Positions 53,922-62,828 of a stretch of 64,000 nucleotides of DNA are shown in pieces. The DNA lies in the NCBI RefSeq assembly GCF_013456555.2, contig NZ_CP059154.1, positions 496,001 through 560,000 of the forward strand, given 5' to 3'. Source of the DNA: Natrinema zhouii. Lineage in GTDB: Archaea; Halobacteriota; Halobacteria; Halobacteriales; Natrialbaceae. Both the position numbers and the translations under genes were made by a program. Every line of letters begins with the position of its first letter. Position 1 is the first letter of the stretch. The notes below the pieces were generated by a model that was not told where the DNA came from, searched no databases, and was given only the letters and a program-made list of their open reading frames with translations.

Positions 53922-54722
53922 ATGCGGATTATCGATCCTCACATGCACATGGTATCGCGCTCGGCCGACGACTACCGACGAGCGCGGCGGGCGGGTATCG
54001 AGTGCTGTATCGAGCCCGCGTTCTGGAGCGGCCAGGACAAACACCACGCGGGTGCCTTCTTCGACTACTTCGAACAGATCATCGAACACGAGACCGACCG
54101 TGCCGAGCGGGCCGCCGGGATGGACCACTACGTGACGATCGGGCTCGAGCCGAAGGAAGCGAACTACCGCGAGATGGCCGAGGAGGTCGTCGACCGGATC
54201 CCGGAGTACCTCGAGCGCGACCCCGTCGTCGGCGTCGGCGAGATCGGCTTCGATCAGGTGACCGACGACGAGGAGTGGGCGTTCCGCCGCCAGCTCGAGA
54301 TCGCAGAGGAGCGCGAACTCCCTGTCATCGTCCACACGCCGCACACGGACAAGCCGTCGGGCACCGAGCGGATCGTCGAGATCATCGAAGAGATGGGCGT
54401 CACGCAGGAACGGATCATTATCGACCACAACACGGAGAATACGATCGACATTTCGACGCGAACGGACTGCTGGATCGGCTTCACGCTCTACCCGGGCAAG
54501 ATCGAGACCGAGTCGGCGATCGACCTGCTCGAGGAGTACGGCACCGACAACATGATCTTCAACAGCGCCGCGGACTGGGACCCCTCGGATCCGCTGGCGG
54601 TGCCAAAAGCACGTGACCAGATGCTCGACCGGGGCTGGGATCGCGAGGAGGTCCGCAAGGTCGTCTTCGAGAACCCCTACGAGTTCTTCGACCAGTCGCC
54701 GAACTTCGACTACGAGGCCTGA
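53922..54722 (+). CDS. TatD-family metal-dependent hydrolase
   Basis: The 266-residue product starts MRIIDPHMHMVSR, the HxH metal site of TatD-type (amidohydrolase) barrels. Other sites are GVGEIGFDQV, the VIVHTPHTDKPSG histidine strand and IIDHNT. It lacks features of a nuclease tail. The gene is first of three packed genes; the next ATG is 3 bp after its stop. In the bacterial ebo cluster a TatD homologue has the same company. The start at 53922 is preferred to 53907. Confidence 0.87.
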   Translation: MRIIDPHMHMVSRSADDYRRARRAGIECCIEPAFWSGQDKHHAGAFFDYFEQIIEHETDRAERAAGMDHYVTIGLEPKEANYREMAEEVVDRIPEYLERDPVVGVGEIGFDQVTDDEEWAFRRQLEIAEERELPVIVHTPHTDKPSGTERIVEIIEEMGVTQERIIIDHNTENTIDISTRTDCWIGFTLYPGKIETESAIDLLEEYGTDNMIFNSAADWDPSDPLAVPKARDQMLDRGWDREEVRKVVFENPYEFFDQSPNFDYEA

Positions 54723-54725
54723 CTC

Positions 54726-55556
54726 ATGCAGTTCGGCTTCTCCACCAACGCCTTCCGGGAGTATCAACTCGAGGACGCGATCGAGGCCATCGCCGACGCG
54801 GGCTACGACGGCGTCGAACTACTGCTCGACGAGCCCCACCTCTATCCACCGAACGCAACCGACGAAGAACGCGAACGCGTCGAAGAGGTCCTCGATACGC
54901 ACGGAATCGCCGTCAGCAACGGCAACGCGTTCATGCTGACCGCGATCGAGGGCTTTCACCATCCCTCCTACATCGAACCGGACGAGGAGTACCGCCAGAA
55001 GCGAATCGACTACACCCTCGCGGCGCTCGAGACCGCGGCCGACCTCGGACTGCCCTACATCTCGATCGAACCCGGCGGGCCGATTCCCGACGGAAAGTCC
55101 CGCGAGTGGGCGATGGACACCTTCGTCGAGAGTCTCGAGCAAGTCATCCCGACGGCCGAGGCAGTCGGCGTCGACCTCCTCGTCGAGCCCGAACCGGACC
55201 TCCTGATCGAGACCGGCGACGAGTTCCTCGCGCTCCTCGAGCGAGTCGATTCCGAGCGCGTGAAGTGCAACTTCGACGCGGGCCACTTCTACTGCGTCGG
55301 CGAGGATCCGGCCGAACTCGTCGAACCGCTCTGGGAGCACACGAGACACTACCACCTCGAGGACATCCCAGCCGACCGGACCCACGAACACACCCAGCTC
55401 GGCGACGGCGCGATGGACATCGACGCCTTCCTCGGCGAACTCGAGGACCGGGGCTACGACGGCTTCGTCACCGTCGAACTCTACCCCTACGAGGAGACGC
55501 CGATCGAGACCGCGCGGGAGGCGATGGCCTACCTCGAGGAACGCGGGTGGGCGTAG
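54726..55556 (+). CDS. Sugar-phosphate isomerase/epimerase-like TIM barrel
   Basis: The 276-residue protein has the AP-endonuclease-2/xylose-isomerase-like TIM fold: FGFSTNAFREYQLEDAIEAIADAGYDGVELL at the first strand, DLLVEPEPDLLIET, NFDAGHFYC and YHLEDIPADRTHEHTQLGDG with metal-binding Glu/His/Asp. It is 3 bp after the hydrolase and 1 bp before the UbiA gene, so the three are cotranscribed. The ebo cluster contains a TIM-barrel (EboE-like) of this type. A paralogue is at 61042. Confidence 0.88.
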   Translation: MQFGFSTNAFREYQLEDAIEAIADAGYDGVELLLDEPHLYPPNATDEERERVEEVLDTHGIAVSNGNAFMLTAIEGFHHPSYIEPDEEYRQKRIDYTLAALETAADLGLPYISIEPGGPIPDGKSREWAMDTFVESLEQVIPTAEAVGVDLLVEPEPDLLIETGDEFLALLERVDSERVKCNFDAGHFYCVGEDPAELVEPLWEHTRHYHLEDIPADRTHEHTQLGDGAMDIDAFLGELEDRGYDGFVTVELYPYEETPIETAREAMAYLEERGWA

Positions 55557-55557
55557 G

Positions 55558-56589
55558 GTGGCCGGCGGGGTGTCGTCGGATCGAAACGGGAACGCGGGGT
55601 CGGATGCAGAGGCGGAGGCGGACGCAGACGCGGAGGCGGACACAATCGACGGCGAGGGTGAGGGCGAATCCGAACCCGAACGAGGCCTGCAGGCGACCCT
55701 CGGGGCGTTCGCCGAACTGGTCCGCATGCCGAACCTCTTCACCGCACCGCCGGACGTGATCCTCGGGGCCGCACTGGTGAGCGTCGCCGGCTCCGATTTC
55801 GTCCCAGCCACTGTCGCCGGACTCGCGATCGCTTCCGTTTGCCTCTACGCGGGAGGAACGACCCTCAATGACGCGTTCGACGCGCCCATCGACGCTCGAG
55901 AACGGCACGAACGCCCGATTCCCTCCGGTCGCGTGTCCCGGCGCGCCGCGTTCGGACTCGGATTCGCGCTGCTGCTCGTCGCCGTCGGGATCGCGTTCGT
56001 CGTCGCCGGCGGTCCCGCTGCCGTCGCCGCCGGACTGGTCGCCGTCGCGATCGTCGCCTACGACGGCCTTCTGAAGGGAGCCGCCGCCGGCTTCCTCGCG
56101 ATGGGTGCGACGCGCGGGCTGAACGTCCTGCTGGGTACGACTGCGGCCGGAAGCGCGGTGCTCGAGTCCCCGCTCCGACTGCTCGCCGTTCCCGCGGTCA
56201 TCACCGGCTACGTCGCCGCCGTCACGTTCATGGCGGCTCGAGAGACCGAGGGTGGCAACCGAGGTGCCGTCGCGGTCGCCGCTGCGGGTGCGGTTGCAGC
56301 AGTGCTCGCCGTCGGCTGGTACCTCGTCGCTGTCGGTCCGACCGCGCTCGAGGCGGTAGTCGCGACCGCGTTTGCCGTTGCCTTCTGCTGGTGGGTCAGT
56401 CGTCCCCTGCGAGCCGCGTACGCCGATCCGGTACCGAGTACCGTCGGGCCGGCGGTCGGCGCGTGCGTCCTCGGACTCGTGTTGCTCGACGCGGCCTTCG
56501 CCACCGCAGCGGGGGTTCGCTGGGGACTTGCTGCCGGCGTCTTTCTCATTCCGGCGGTTGGTCTCTCGCACGTCTTCGACGTGACGTGA
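55558..56589 (+). CDS. UbiA-family prenyltransferase
   Basis: The 343-residue protein has an acidic N-terminal stretch (residues 8-42), then 8-9 helices. Its first catalytic motif is LNDAFDAPIDARERHERPIPSGR (N104, D105, D108, D112) and a second Asp is in YDGLLKG. It transfers an isoprenoid to an acceptor within the membrane. Third in the packed plus-strand operon; the gene starts with GTG 55558. An EboC-like role (lipid-linked sugar or small molecule) is possible. The acidic tail is unusual for the family. Confidence 0.9.
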   Translation: MAGGVSSDRNGNAGSDAEAEADADAEADTIDGEGEGESEPERGLQATLGAFAELVRMPNLFTAPPDVILGAALVSVAGSDFVPATVAGLAIASVCLYAGGTTLNDAFDAPIDARERHERPIPSGRVSRRAAFGLGFALLLVAVGIAFVVAGGPAAVAAGLVAVAIVAYDGLLKGAAAGFLAMGATRGLNVLLGTTAAGSAVLESPLRLLAVPAVITGYVAAVTFMAARETEGGNRGAVAVAAAGAVAAVLAVGWYLVAVGPTALEAVVATAFAVAFCWWVSRPLRAAYADPVPSTVGPAVGACVLGLVLLDAAFATAAGVRWGLAAGVFLIPAVGLSHVFDVT

Positions 56590-56888
56590 CTACCCACATG
56601 TGGTGGTGCGCTGTGACGTCGCGGTGGCGCGCGCTGGGCCGCGGCGAAGAGTGAGTATCGACCTCTCAGAAGGATGCCAGAAATGGCGTGCTGAATATAG
56701 AACACGAGTTTAGCACAGTGGCTCCGGCAATGGTGTCCTCAGGCGACCCGCTCACTAAGCGTGAGACTGGTTCCTGAAACCCGAAACGAGAGAGCAACCC
56801 GCCGTCTTATGGTATCCAATCTAGGAGTGGTTCCAGACTCGGTTAGTACACGACGAACTTATCCAATCTGGGATTCATCATTGTTCAT
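56590..56888. other. Spacer before the sensor kinase
   Basis: No gene in about 300 bp. It holds AT-rich runs near 56690-56710 and near 56870 that may be promoter elements. Confidence 0.4.
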
Positions 56889-59800
56889 ATGAGCGATCAA
56901 GCAGGGGCTCCAGGGGGCGGATTTTGGGCGGACGCTGCCGGCGAACGTGCACTCGATCGCTACTCTACGCTCATTAATATGATCGACGACGGCATCTACC
57001 AGCTTGACGCCGAGGGGCGGTTCGTCGCGGTTAACGACACCATCGTTGAATTAACGGGCTACTCTCGAGAGGATCTCCTCGGCGAGCACGCGTCACTTGT
57101 GCTCATCGACGAGGACGTCAGTCGTATCCAGCACGAGATCGTCCGGCGGCTCACTGACGACCGCCAGAACGAGGCTATCGAGTTCACAGCCTTGACGGTT
57201 GACGGCAACACAATCCCATGCGAGTTGGAGATGCACCTCCTCGTCGAGAATAGAACGTTTCAGGGGTCCATAGGGGTTGTGCGCGACATCACCGAGCGCA
57301 AGCAGGCGGAACGTGAACTCCGACAGGAACGCGATCTCGTCAAAGGAATCGTCGAGACCAGCCCCATCGGAATCGCGGTCATCGACGCCGATGGCGAGGT
57401 GACCTTCGCCAATGAGCGCGCCGAGGAGATATACGGTCGCTCCCGCGACGAACTCGGCGGTTTCTCCCACGACGACCCTCGCTGGGATCTCGTCAATGAG
57501 AACGGTGAGCCGCTTGAGACCGGGGAAGCACCGTTCGACCGTGTGGTCACGGAGGAAGAGGCGATCTACAATCAGGTCCTCGGCCTTCGCAAGCCCTCCG
57601 GTGAGCGCGTGTGGCTGGCAGTCAACGGTGCCCCGCAACAGAACGAAGACGATGAACTGGAACAGGCCGTATTCGCGTTCGAGGATGTGACTGAGCAACG
57701 CGAGAACGAGCGCAAACTCGAGAAGAGCGAGCGTCGGTACCGGACGCTCGTCGAGAACTTCCCGAATGGATCGGTAGGAATGTTCGACGAGGACATGCGG
57801 TACACCGCCGTTGGTGGACAGCTCTTGAAGACGCTCGATATGGAGCCGGAGGACCGAATCGGGAGCACCATCCACGAACTCCATCCGGACAGTCTCGTCG
57901 AACAAATCGAGCCATACTTTCAGGGCGCACTCGAGGGAGAGGCCGATACCTTCGAGATCGAGTTCGGGAGCCGACACCTCCACGCGCACGCTCTCCCGGT
58001 CAGAGACGCCAAAGACGAGGTGTTCGCCGGCATGATCGTCGTCTGGGATGTCACCGAGCGCAAGGATCGCGAACGCGAACTCGAGCGAAATAAAGAACAG
58101 TTCGAGACTCTGTTCGAAGTGATCCCAGTCGGTGTCGTCGTCGCGGAGGCTGACGGGGAGATAATCGAGGCCAACGATACTGCACACACTATCTGGGGCG
58201 GGGACGTGTTCGATGCCGACTCCATCGAGGAGTACGACCAGTACCCAGTGCGATGGGCTAATTCGGGCGAGCCGGTGCCCCCGGAGGAGATGACGCTGGC
58301 CCGCGTAGTCGATGGCGAGGAAGTGACCGAGCCAGACATCTTCGAGATCGACACCGCTGACGGCAAACGACGGATCATCCGAGCGGAGGGCATGCCGATC
58401 CGGGACAAGACTGGCAAGGTGACCCGCGGAGTCGTCACCCTGAGCGACATTACCGAGCGTAAGGAGGCCCAGCGTCAGCTCGCAGAATCTGAGCGACTCT
58501 ACCGCACATTGGCCGAGCACTTTCCAAACGGGACGGTCGGCGTCTACGACCACGACCTCCGGTACACGCTGGCGGCAGGGGAGAAAGTGGGTGATCCCGC
58601 ACCCAGCGCAGAGGAAGTCGAAGGGACACGAATGCCAGAGCTATACCCCGACGATGCCGTGGCGGATCTCGAGCCGTTGTTCCGGACTGCCATCGAAGAC
58701 GGCGAGACCGGAACCATCGAAACCGAGGTCGTCGGTCGTGACTGGCGGGTGTGGGCCACGCCGTTACGGGATGCGGACGGCGAGATATACGCCGGACTGA
58801 GCTTCGCCCAAGATATCACCGAGCGCAAGGAGCACGAACGCGAACTTGAACGGGCACTCGACTTGCTCGAGCGGACTGAGCGCATCGCGGACGTCGGCGG
58901 CTGGGAGATCGATCCGCAGACCCAGGACGTGTTCTGGACCGACCACATCTTCGAACTCCTGGAGGTGCACACCGATGAGGAACCGCCCCTGGACGAGGCC
59001 CTCGACATGTACCACGAAGCGGACAAACCGATAGTCGAGGAGGCCGTTGAGGACGCGCTCGCCTCCGGCGACCCCTTTGATATCGAGGTACGGCTCCGGA
59101 CAGCAGCCACCGATGAAATACGCTGGCTTCGACTTCAGGGGGCTCCGGAGACCGTCGGCGATAAGGTCGTCTCGTTCCGCGGGGCGGCTCAAGACATCAC
59201 CGAACGTAAACAGCGCGAGCAGCGACTCAAAGAACTGATCGACAAGCTCGAGGAATCCAACGAACGCCTCGAACAATTCGCCTACGCCGCCTCCCACGAC
59301 CTCCAAGAACCCCTGCGGATGGTCTCGAGCTATCTCCAGCTGCTAGAAAATCGCTATGCTGACGACCTCGACGAAGACGCGCAGGACTTCATCGAGTTCG
59401 CGGTCGACGGCGCCGACCGAATGCGCAACATGATCGAGGGGCTCCTTCAGTACTCACGAGTCGAGACACGGGGTGACAACTTCGAGTCAGTCGAACTGGA
59501 CGCCGTCGTCGCGGACGTCTGTGATGATCTTCAAGTTCGGATCAAGGAGACCGACACTGAGATCACCGCTGACTCGCTGCCCCGTGTTGACGGAGACGAG
59601 GGGCAGTTGCGTCAAGTGTTCCAGAACCTGCTGGACAACGCCATTGAGTACAGCGGCGATGAACCGCCCAAGGTGGATATCTCAGCCGAGCGAAACGGGG
59701 CTAAATGGGTTATCTCGGTCAGCGACGAGGGGATCGGTATCGAGCCGAAAGACGCCGACCGCGTCTTCGAGGTGTTCCAGAGCCTCCACACCCCAGACGA

Positions 59801-59942
59801 ACACTCCGGTACCGGGGTCGGGCTCGCGTTGTGCGAGCGCATCGTCGAGCGCCACGGCGGCGACATCTGGATTGACTCCGTACCTGGCGAGGGGACGACA
59901 TTCTCGTTCACACTCCCTGTGGCGAGTGGCCAGAAGAGATAG
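56889..59942 (+). CDS. Six-PAS sensor histidine kinase
   Basis: The 1017-residue protein contains six PAS/PAC units, each ending in a DITERK-like sequence (residues ~135, 265, 390, 515, 640, 780), then a HisKA domain with YAASHDLQEPLRMV (His803) and an ATPase domain (LLDNAIEYSGDEPP, DEGIGIEPKD, GTGVGLALCERIV). No membrane helices: it is cytoplasmic. It senses a small ligand, redox or light through PAS. SHDLQEPLR kinases are of the type that pair with Rcp1-like receivers; candidates in this window are at 22650 and 34869. No regulator is adjacent. Confidence 0.95.
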   Translation: MSDQAGAPGGGFWADAAGERALDRYSTLINMIDDGIYQLDAEGRFVAVNDTIVELTGYSREDLLGEHASLVLIDEDVSRIQHEIVRRLTDDRQNEAIEFTALTVDGNTIPCELEMHLLVENRTFQGSIGVVRDITERKQAERELRQERDLVKGIVETSPIGIAVIDADGEVTFANERAEEIYGRSRDELGGFSHDDPRWDLVNENGEPLETGEAPFDRVVTEEEAIYNQVLGLRKPSGERVWLAVNGAPQQNEDDELEQAVFAFEDVTEQRENERKLEKSERRYRTLVENFPNGSVGMFDEDMRYTAVGGQLLKTLDMEPEDRIGSTIHELHPDSLVEQIEPYFQGALEGEADTFEIEFGSRHLHAHALPVRDAKDEVFAGMIVVWDVTERKDRERELERNKEQFETLFEVIPVGVVVAEADGEIIEANDTAHTIWGGDVFDADSIEEYDQYPVRWANSGEPVPPEEMTLARVVDGEEVTEPDIFEIDTADGKRRIIRAEGMPIRDKTGKVTRGVVTLSDITERKEAQRQLAESERLYRTLAEHFPNGTVGVYDHDLRYTLAAGEKVGDPAPSAEEVEGTRMPELYPDDAVADLEPLFRTAIEDGETGTIETEVVGRDWRVWATPLRDADGEIYAGLSFAQDITERKEHERELERALDLLERTERIADVGGWEIDPQTQDVFWTDHIFELLEVHTDEEPPLDEALDMYHEADKPIVEEAVEDALASGDPFDIEVRLRTAATDEIRWLRLQGAPETVGDKVVSFRGAAQDITERKQREQRLKELIDKLEESNERLEQFAYAASHDLQEPLRMVSSYLQLLENRYADDLDEDAQDFIEFAVDGADRMRNMIEGLLQYSRVETRGDNFESVELDAVVADVCDDLQVRIKETDTEITADSLPRVDGDEGQLRQVFQNLLDNAIEYSGDEPPKVDISAERNGAKWVISVSDEGIGIEPKDADRVFEVFQSLHTPDEHSGTGVGLALCERIVERHGGDIWIDSVPGEGTTFSFTLPVASGQKR

Positions 59943-60059
59943 ACTCGCTTTACACTCGGTTTAATTTGTTGATTTGACACCGTCCGCAGTGATGCGTACG
60001 CGCCCTCTATTCAGTAGACGTGGACGAGATTCTCAATGCAATAGCATGAGAACGGTTGA

Positions 60060-60500
60060 GGGGTGTCTCATCACAAGCAACCCGCCACTGAGTGGGCGAA
60101 TCGGCACCGAAAAGCACTGACGACCCGGCACACCCACGAAGATGTCCTCACCGACCGGCAGTTCGAACTCCTGCTGGAAGCGTGTTCAGCACTCCCAGAG
60201 CCGCACAACTTCGAGGCATGATTTATCTGTCTCACTGCAGGGCGACTCGGGCTACGCGCCGGGAAAATCGGTCATTTCCAGACCGGGTGGGTGAACTGGA
60301 ACCGCCGAACGATTCGCATCTCGCAGCACGAACCATGCGGTGTGGGTACTGCCGACGGCAGGCCCGACAGGAAGCCGCCCACAACGATAGTCTGTCCGTC
60401 GCAGATGCTATCGCGTCTCGGTGGCATCCAAAGACTGTCGCCTCGGCTCGACTTCCTCTATCGATTTGTAGTCGCTTTCGAAAAGATTGCTGCTAAGTAC
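60060..60500 (+). pseudogene. Tyrosine recombinase/integrase remnant
   Basis: One frame reads HEDVLTDRQFELLLEACSAL...NFEA*FICLTAGRLGLRAGKIGHF, with TGA in place of an arginine codon. After QHEPCG a frameshift is needed to reach CGYCRRQARQEAAHN and ASRWHPKTVASAR. These pieces are characteristic of haloarchaeal phage-type integrases. The N-terminus and the catalytic end are lost. It is the dead remnant of a mobile element, next to the sensor kinase. Confidence 0.7.
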
Positions 60501-60547
60501 TGAATCCATTTTTGTGATCTCTCGCGGATCAGACCCAATAGGCGCTT

Positions 60548-60622
60548 CTAATCTGGATCCACGATTTCGTAGACTCTCACGTTCGTATCACCGAGCACAT
60601 CAATGAGATTACAGTCGGCCAT
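60548..60622 (-). pseudogene. Short remnant, winged-helix-like
   Basis: It encodes MADCNLIDVLGDTNVRVYEI and ends after 24 codons. The start resembles haloarchaeal winged-helix proteins beginning ...DVLGD..R. It is likely a truncated leftover; weak call. Confidence 0.25.
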
Positions 60623-60652
60623 CTTAGATGCTGTTCAGTACAGGTGGCATAC

Positions 60653-60805
60653 TTATCGAAGAGCAACACGGTACAGCGATGATACAATGACTGCTTCGAG
60701 ATAAAGAACAACGAGTGTAATCACCCATGAGACGATTCCACTTCCAATTCCGGGGATGAAAGGGGGTACAGTTAGCGCAAAATACGTAAGTGCTGGAACG
60801 ATCAC
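60653..60805 (-). pseudogene. C-terminal remnant of a membrane protein
   Basis: A 50-codon frame (VIVPALTYFALTVPPF...LVVLYLEAVIVSSLYR) is almost entirely hydrophobic with a final basic residue. It resembles the C-terminus of a multi-span haloarchaeal membrane protein and has no convincing start (GTG). A real tiny protein cannot be excluded. Confidence 0.4.
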
Positions 60806-61041
60806 TTCTCTAAGATTCTACTGCGAACACAGGTTTCCTGCTCGCGTGGCCACGAGGGATTTTCCCGTCCTCCCCAACCGACTCGGTCGGTCGCGATGCT
60901 TCCTCCTTCGTCCCTCGTACGGCTCCGTGCCACGGCTTACCGCCGGTTCGCGGTGCCCTCCAGCCACCGCTCACAATAATCGCGCTTCGAGTGTGACGGG
61001 CCAACGAATTAGTGCCCCTCCGGTGTACGAGCCTCAGATCG

Positions 61042-61890
61042 ATGGTCGAACTCGCTTTCTCGACGAATGCGTACACGCGTCACTCGCTCCCCGAAGCTGT
61101 CCGCCGGATCGCCGACCACGGCTACGCCGGCGTCGAACTGCTCGGCGACGACCCTCACGCCTACTTCCCCGACTTCGAGGACGCCGATCGCGACGCGCTG
61201 CTCGAGGCCCTCTCGAACACCGACCTCGCCGTCTCGAATATCAACGCGAACACGGCGATGGGCTACTACGACGACGCGCCGCCGTCGGCGTTCTTCGAGC
61301 CGAGCGTGATCCGTGCCGACGACGAGGCCCGCGAGTGGCGCGTCGAGTACACGAAGCGAGCGATCGACCTCGCCGAGACGGTCGACTCGCCGGCGATCTG
61401 TCTGGCGACCGGCCGTCCCCTCCCGGGAACGGCGCCCGAGGAAGCCCGCGACTACCTCCGCGAGTCGCTCCACGAGATCCTCGACTACGCCGAGGCCCGC
61501 GATGTGGAGGTCGGCATCGAGTTCGAACCCGAACTGCTGATCGAGAACACCCACGAGGTGCTCGAGTTGATCGACGAGATGGGCCGGGACTCGCTGGGCG
61601 TCAACCTCGACGTCGGCCACGCGGCCGTCTACGGCGAGGACGTGACCGAAAGCATCCGCGCCAGCGCCGGCTCCATTACGGGGGTTCACCTCGAGGACAT
61701 CGTCGGCGGCCGCCGTGGAAAGCACTATCACCGGATCCCCAGTGACGGAGACCTCGACTTTCGGACGATATTCGACGCCCTCGCGGACATCGGCTACGAC
61801 GGGTTCGCCACGCTCGAGCTCTACACCTATCCCGACGAACCTGACCGAGCGGCGCGGGAGGCGTTCGAGGCGCTCGAGGAGTACGTGTAG
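61042..61890 (+). CDS. Sugar-phosphate isomerase/epimerase-like TIM barrel, second paralogue
   Basis: The 282-residue protein shares the order and motifs of the gene at 54726: LAFSTNAYTRHSLPEAVRRIADHGYAGVELL, EPELLIENTHEVLELI, NLDVGHAAVYGE and HLEDIVGGRRGKHYHR. It starts at ATG 61042; the upstream ATG 61012 would add a non-conserved decapeptide. It probably acts on a sugar phosphate or related metabolite in the cytoplasm. It is followed by an FAH-family gene 100 bp downstream. Loss or change of the ebo-like neighbours distinguishes it from the first copy. Confidence 0.87.
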   Translation: MVELAFSTNAYTRHSLPEAVRRIADHGYAGVELLGDDPHAYFPDFEDADRDALLEALSNTDLAVSNINANTAMGYYDDAPPSAFFEPSVIRADDEAREWRVEYTKRAIDLAETVDSPAICLATGRPLPGTAPEEARDYLRESLHEILDYAEARDVEVGIEFEPELLIENTHEVLELIDEMGRDSLGVNLDVGHAAVYGEDVTESIRASAGSITGVHLEDIVGGRRGKHYHRIPSDGDLDFRTIFDALADIGYDGFATLELYTYPDEPDRAAREAFEALEEYV

Positions 61891-61960
61891 CGTCCCCACC
61901 TGCCAGACCCACCATCGGCTCATCGGTTCGAACACCCTCAAGCGCGCCGCCTTCTCAATC

Positions 61961-61970
61961 CTTTTTACCC
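61961..61970 (+). promoter_or_regulatory. TATA-like box of the FAH-family gene
   Basis: ctttttaccc centred about 26 bp upstream of ATG 61991 is a usable archaeal TATA variant. Confidence 0.45.
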
Positions 61971-61990
61971 CCTGCGACCATCCATCGACT

Positions 61991-62728
61991 ATGAAATACG
62001 TCCGATTCCGAGACCCGGCCGGCGCAGTTCGCCGCGGCGAGTACGAGAACGGCACCGTTCACTTCGCGAACGAGAGTTACAGCCTCGAGAGCGACGAGAT
62101 CGACGTTCTGCCGCCGTCGGAGCCCTCGAAGATCGTCTGTATCGGGAAGAACTACGCCGACCACGCGGCGGAATTCGACTCCGAACTCCCCGACCGACCG
62201 ATGCTCTTCCTGAAGCCGCCGAACGCGCTCGCGGCCCACGGCGACACCGTTACCCTGCCCGCGGGCAAGGAGCGAATCGATCACGAGGCGGAACTCGGCG
62301 TCGCCATCGGCGAGCAGTGTCGCCACGTCCCCGAAACCGACGCGATGGACGTCGTCGAGGGCTTTACCTGCGTCAACGACCTCTCGAACCGCGACGACCA
62401 GAATCGGGAACAGAACTGGATCCGCGGCAAGGCCTTCGACGGTGCCGCGCCGATGGGGCCCGTCCTCGCGACTCCCGACGAAGTCCCCGCGGATGCCGCC
62501 GTCCGGACTCGCGTCAACGGCGAGACGAGACAGGACGGCTCCCGCGAACAACTTGCGTTCTCGATCCCCGAACTGATCGCCGAGATCACGACCTATCTCA
62601 CCCTCGAGCCCGGCGACGTGATCGCGACCGGCACGCCCGAGGGCGTCGGCCCGCTCGCTGACGGCGACGAGATCGAGATCGAAGTCGAGGGCGTCGGCAC
62701 GCTCGAACACTCGGTCCGCATCCCCTGA
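61991..62728 (+). CDS. Fumarylacetoacetate hydrolase (FAH) family enzyme
   Basis: The 245-residue product has the FAH metal and catalytic motifs: IVCIGKNYADHAAE, FLKPPNAL, DHEAELGVAIG (Glu/Asp metal ligands) and EPGDVIATGTPEGVG. Enzymes of this type split C-C bonds or decarboxylate small keto acids. The substrate cannot be told. ATG 61991 begins MKYVRFRDPAGA; the frame extends upstream but lacks similarity. A TATA-like box is 26 bp upstream. Confidence 0.92.
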   Translation: MKYVRFRDPAGAVRRGEYENGTVHFANESYSLESDEIDVLPPSEPSKIVCIGKNYADHAAEFDSELPDRPMLFLKPPNALAAHGDTVTLPAGKERIDHEAELGVAIGEQCRHVPETDAMDVVEGFTCVNDLSNRDDQNREQNWIRGKAFDGAAPMGPVLATPDEVPADAAVRTRVNGETRQDGSREQLAFSIPELIAEITTYLTLEPGDVIATGTPEGVGPLADGDEIEIEVEGVGTLEHSVRIP

Positions 62729-62828
62729 GCGCTACTCCGTTCCCGGTGTCCGCCCTCGGCCCGCGATCGATCCGATCCGAGGCGATCGGAGTGGAACGCT
62801 TTTCGGCCCGCTTGAGAAACGGTCTCGC

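Larger units (their letters stand above)
60501..61041. other. Mixed spacer with gene remnants
   Basis: AT-rich from 60501 to about 60830. Two short minus-strand remnants are listed separately. The part 60850-61041 is GC-rich and without structure by eye except the start of the next gene. Confidence 0.4.

Noticed and set aside
53616-54767. 383-residue minus-strand frame across the TatD gene
   Set aside because: Most of it is antisense to the TatD-like gene; only its last 41 codons, outside that gene, were kept as a weak candidate.
57093-58553. 486-residue minus-strand frame inside the sensor kinase
   Set aside because: Antisense to PAS domains that are intact on the plus strand.
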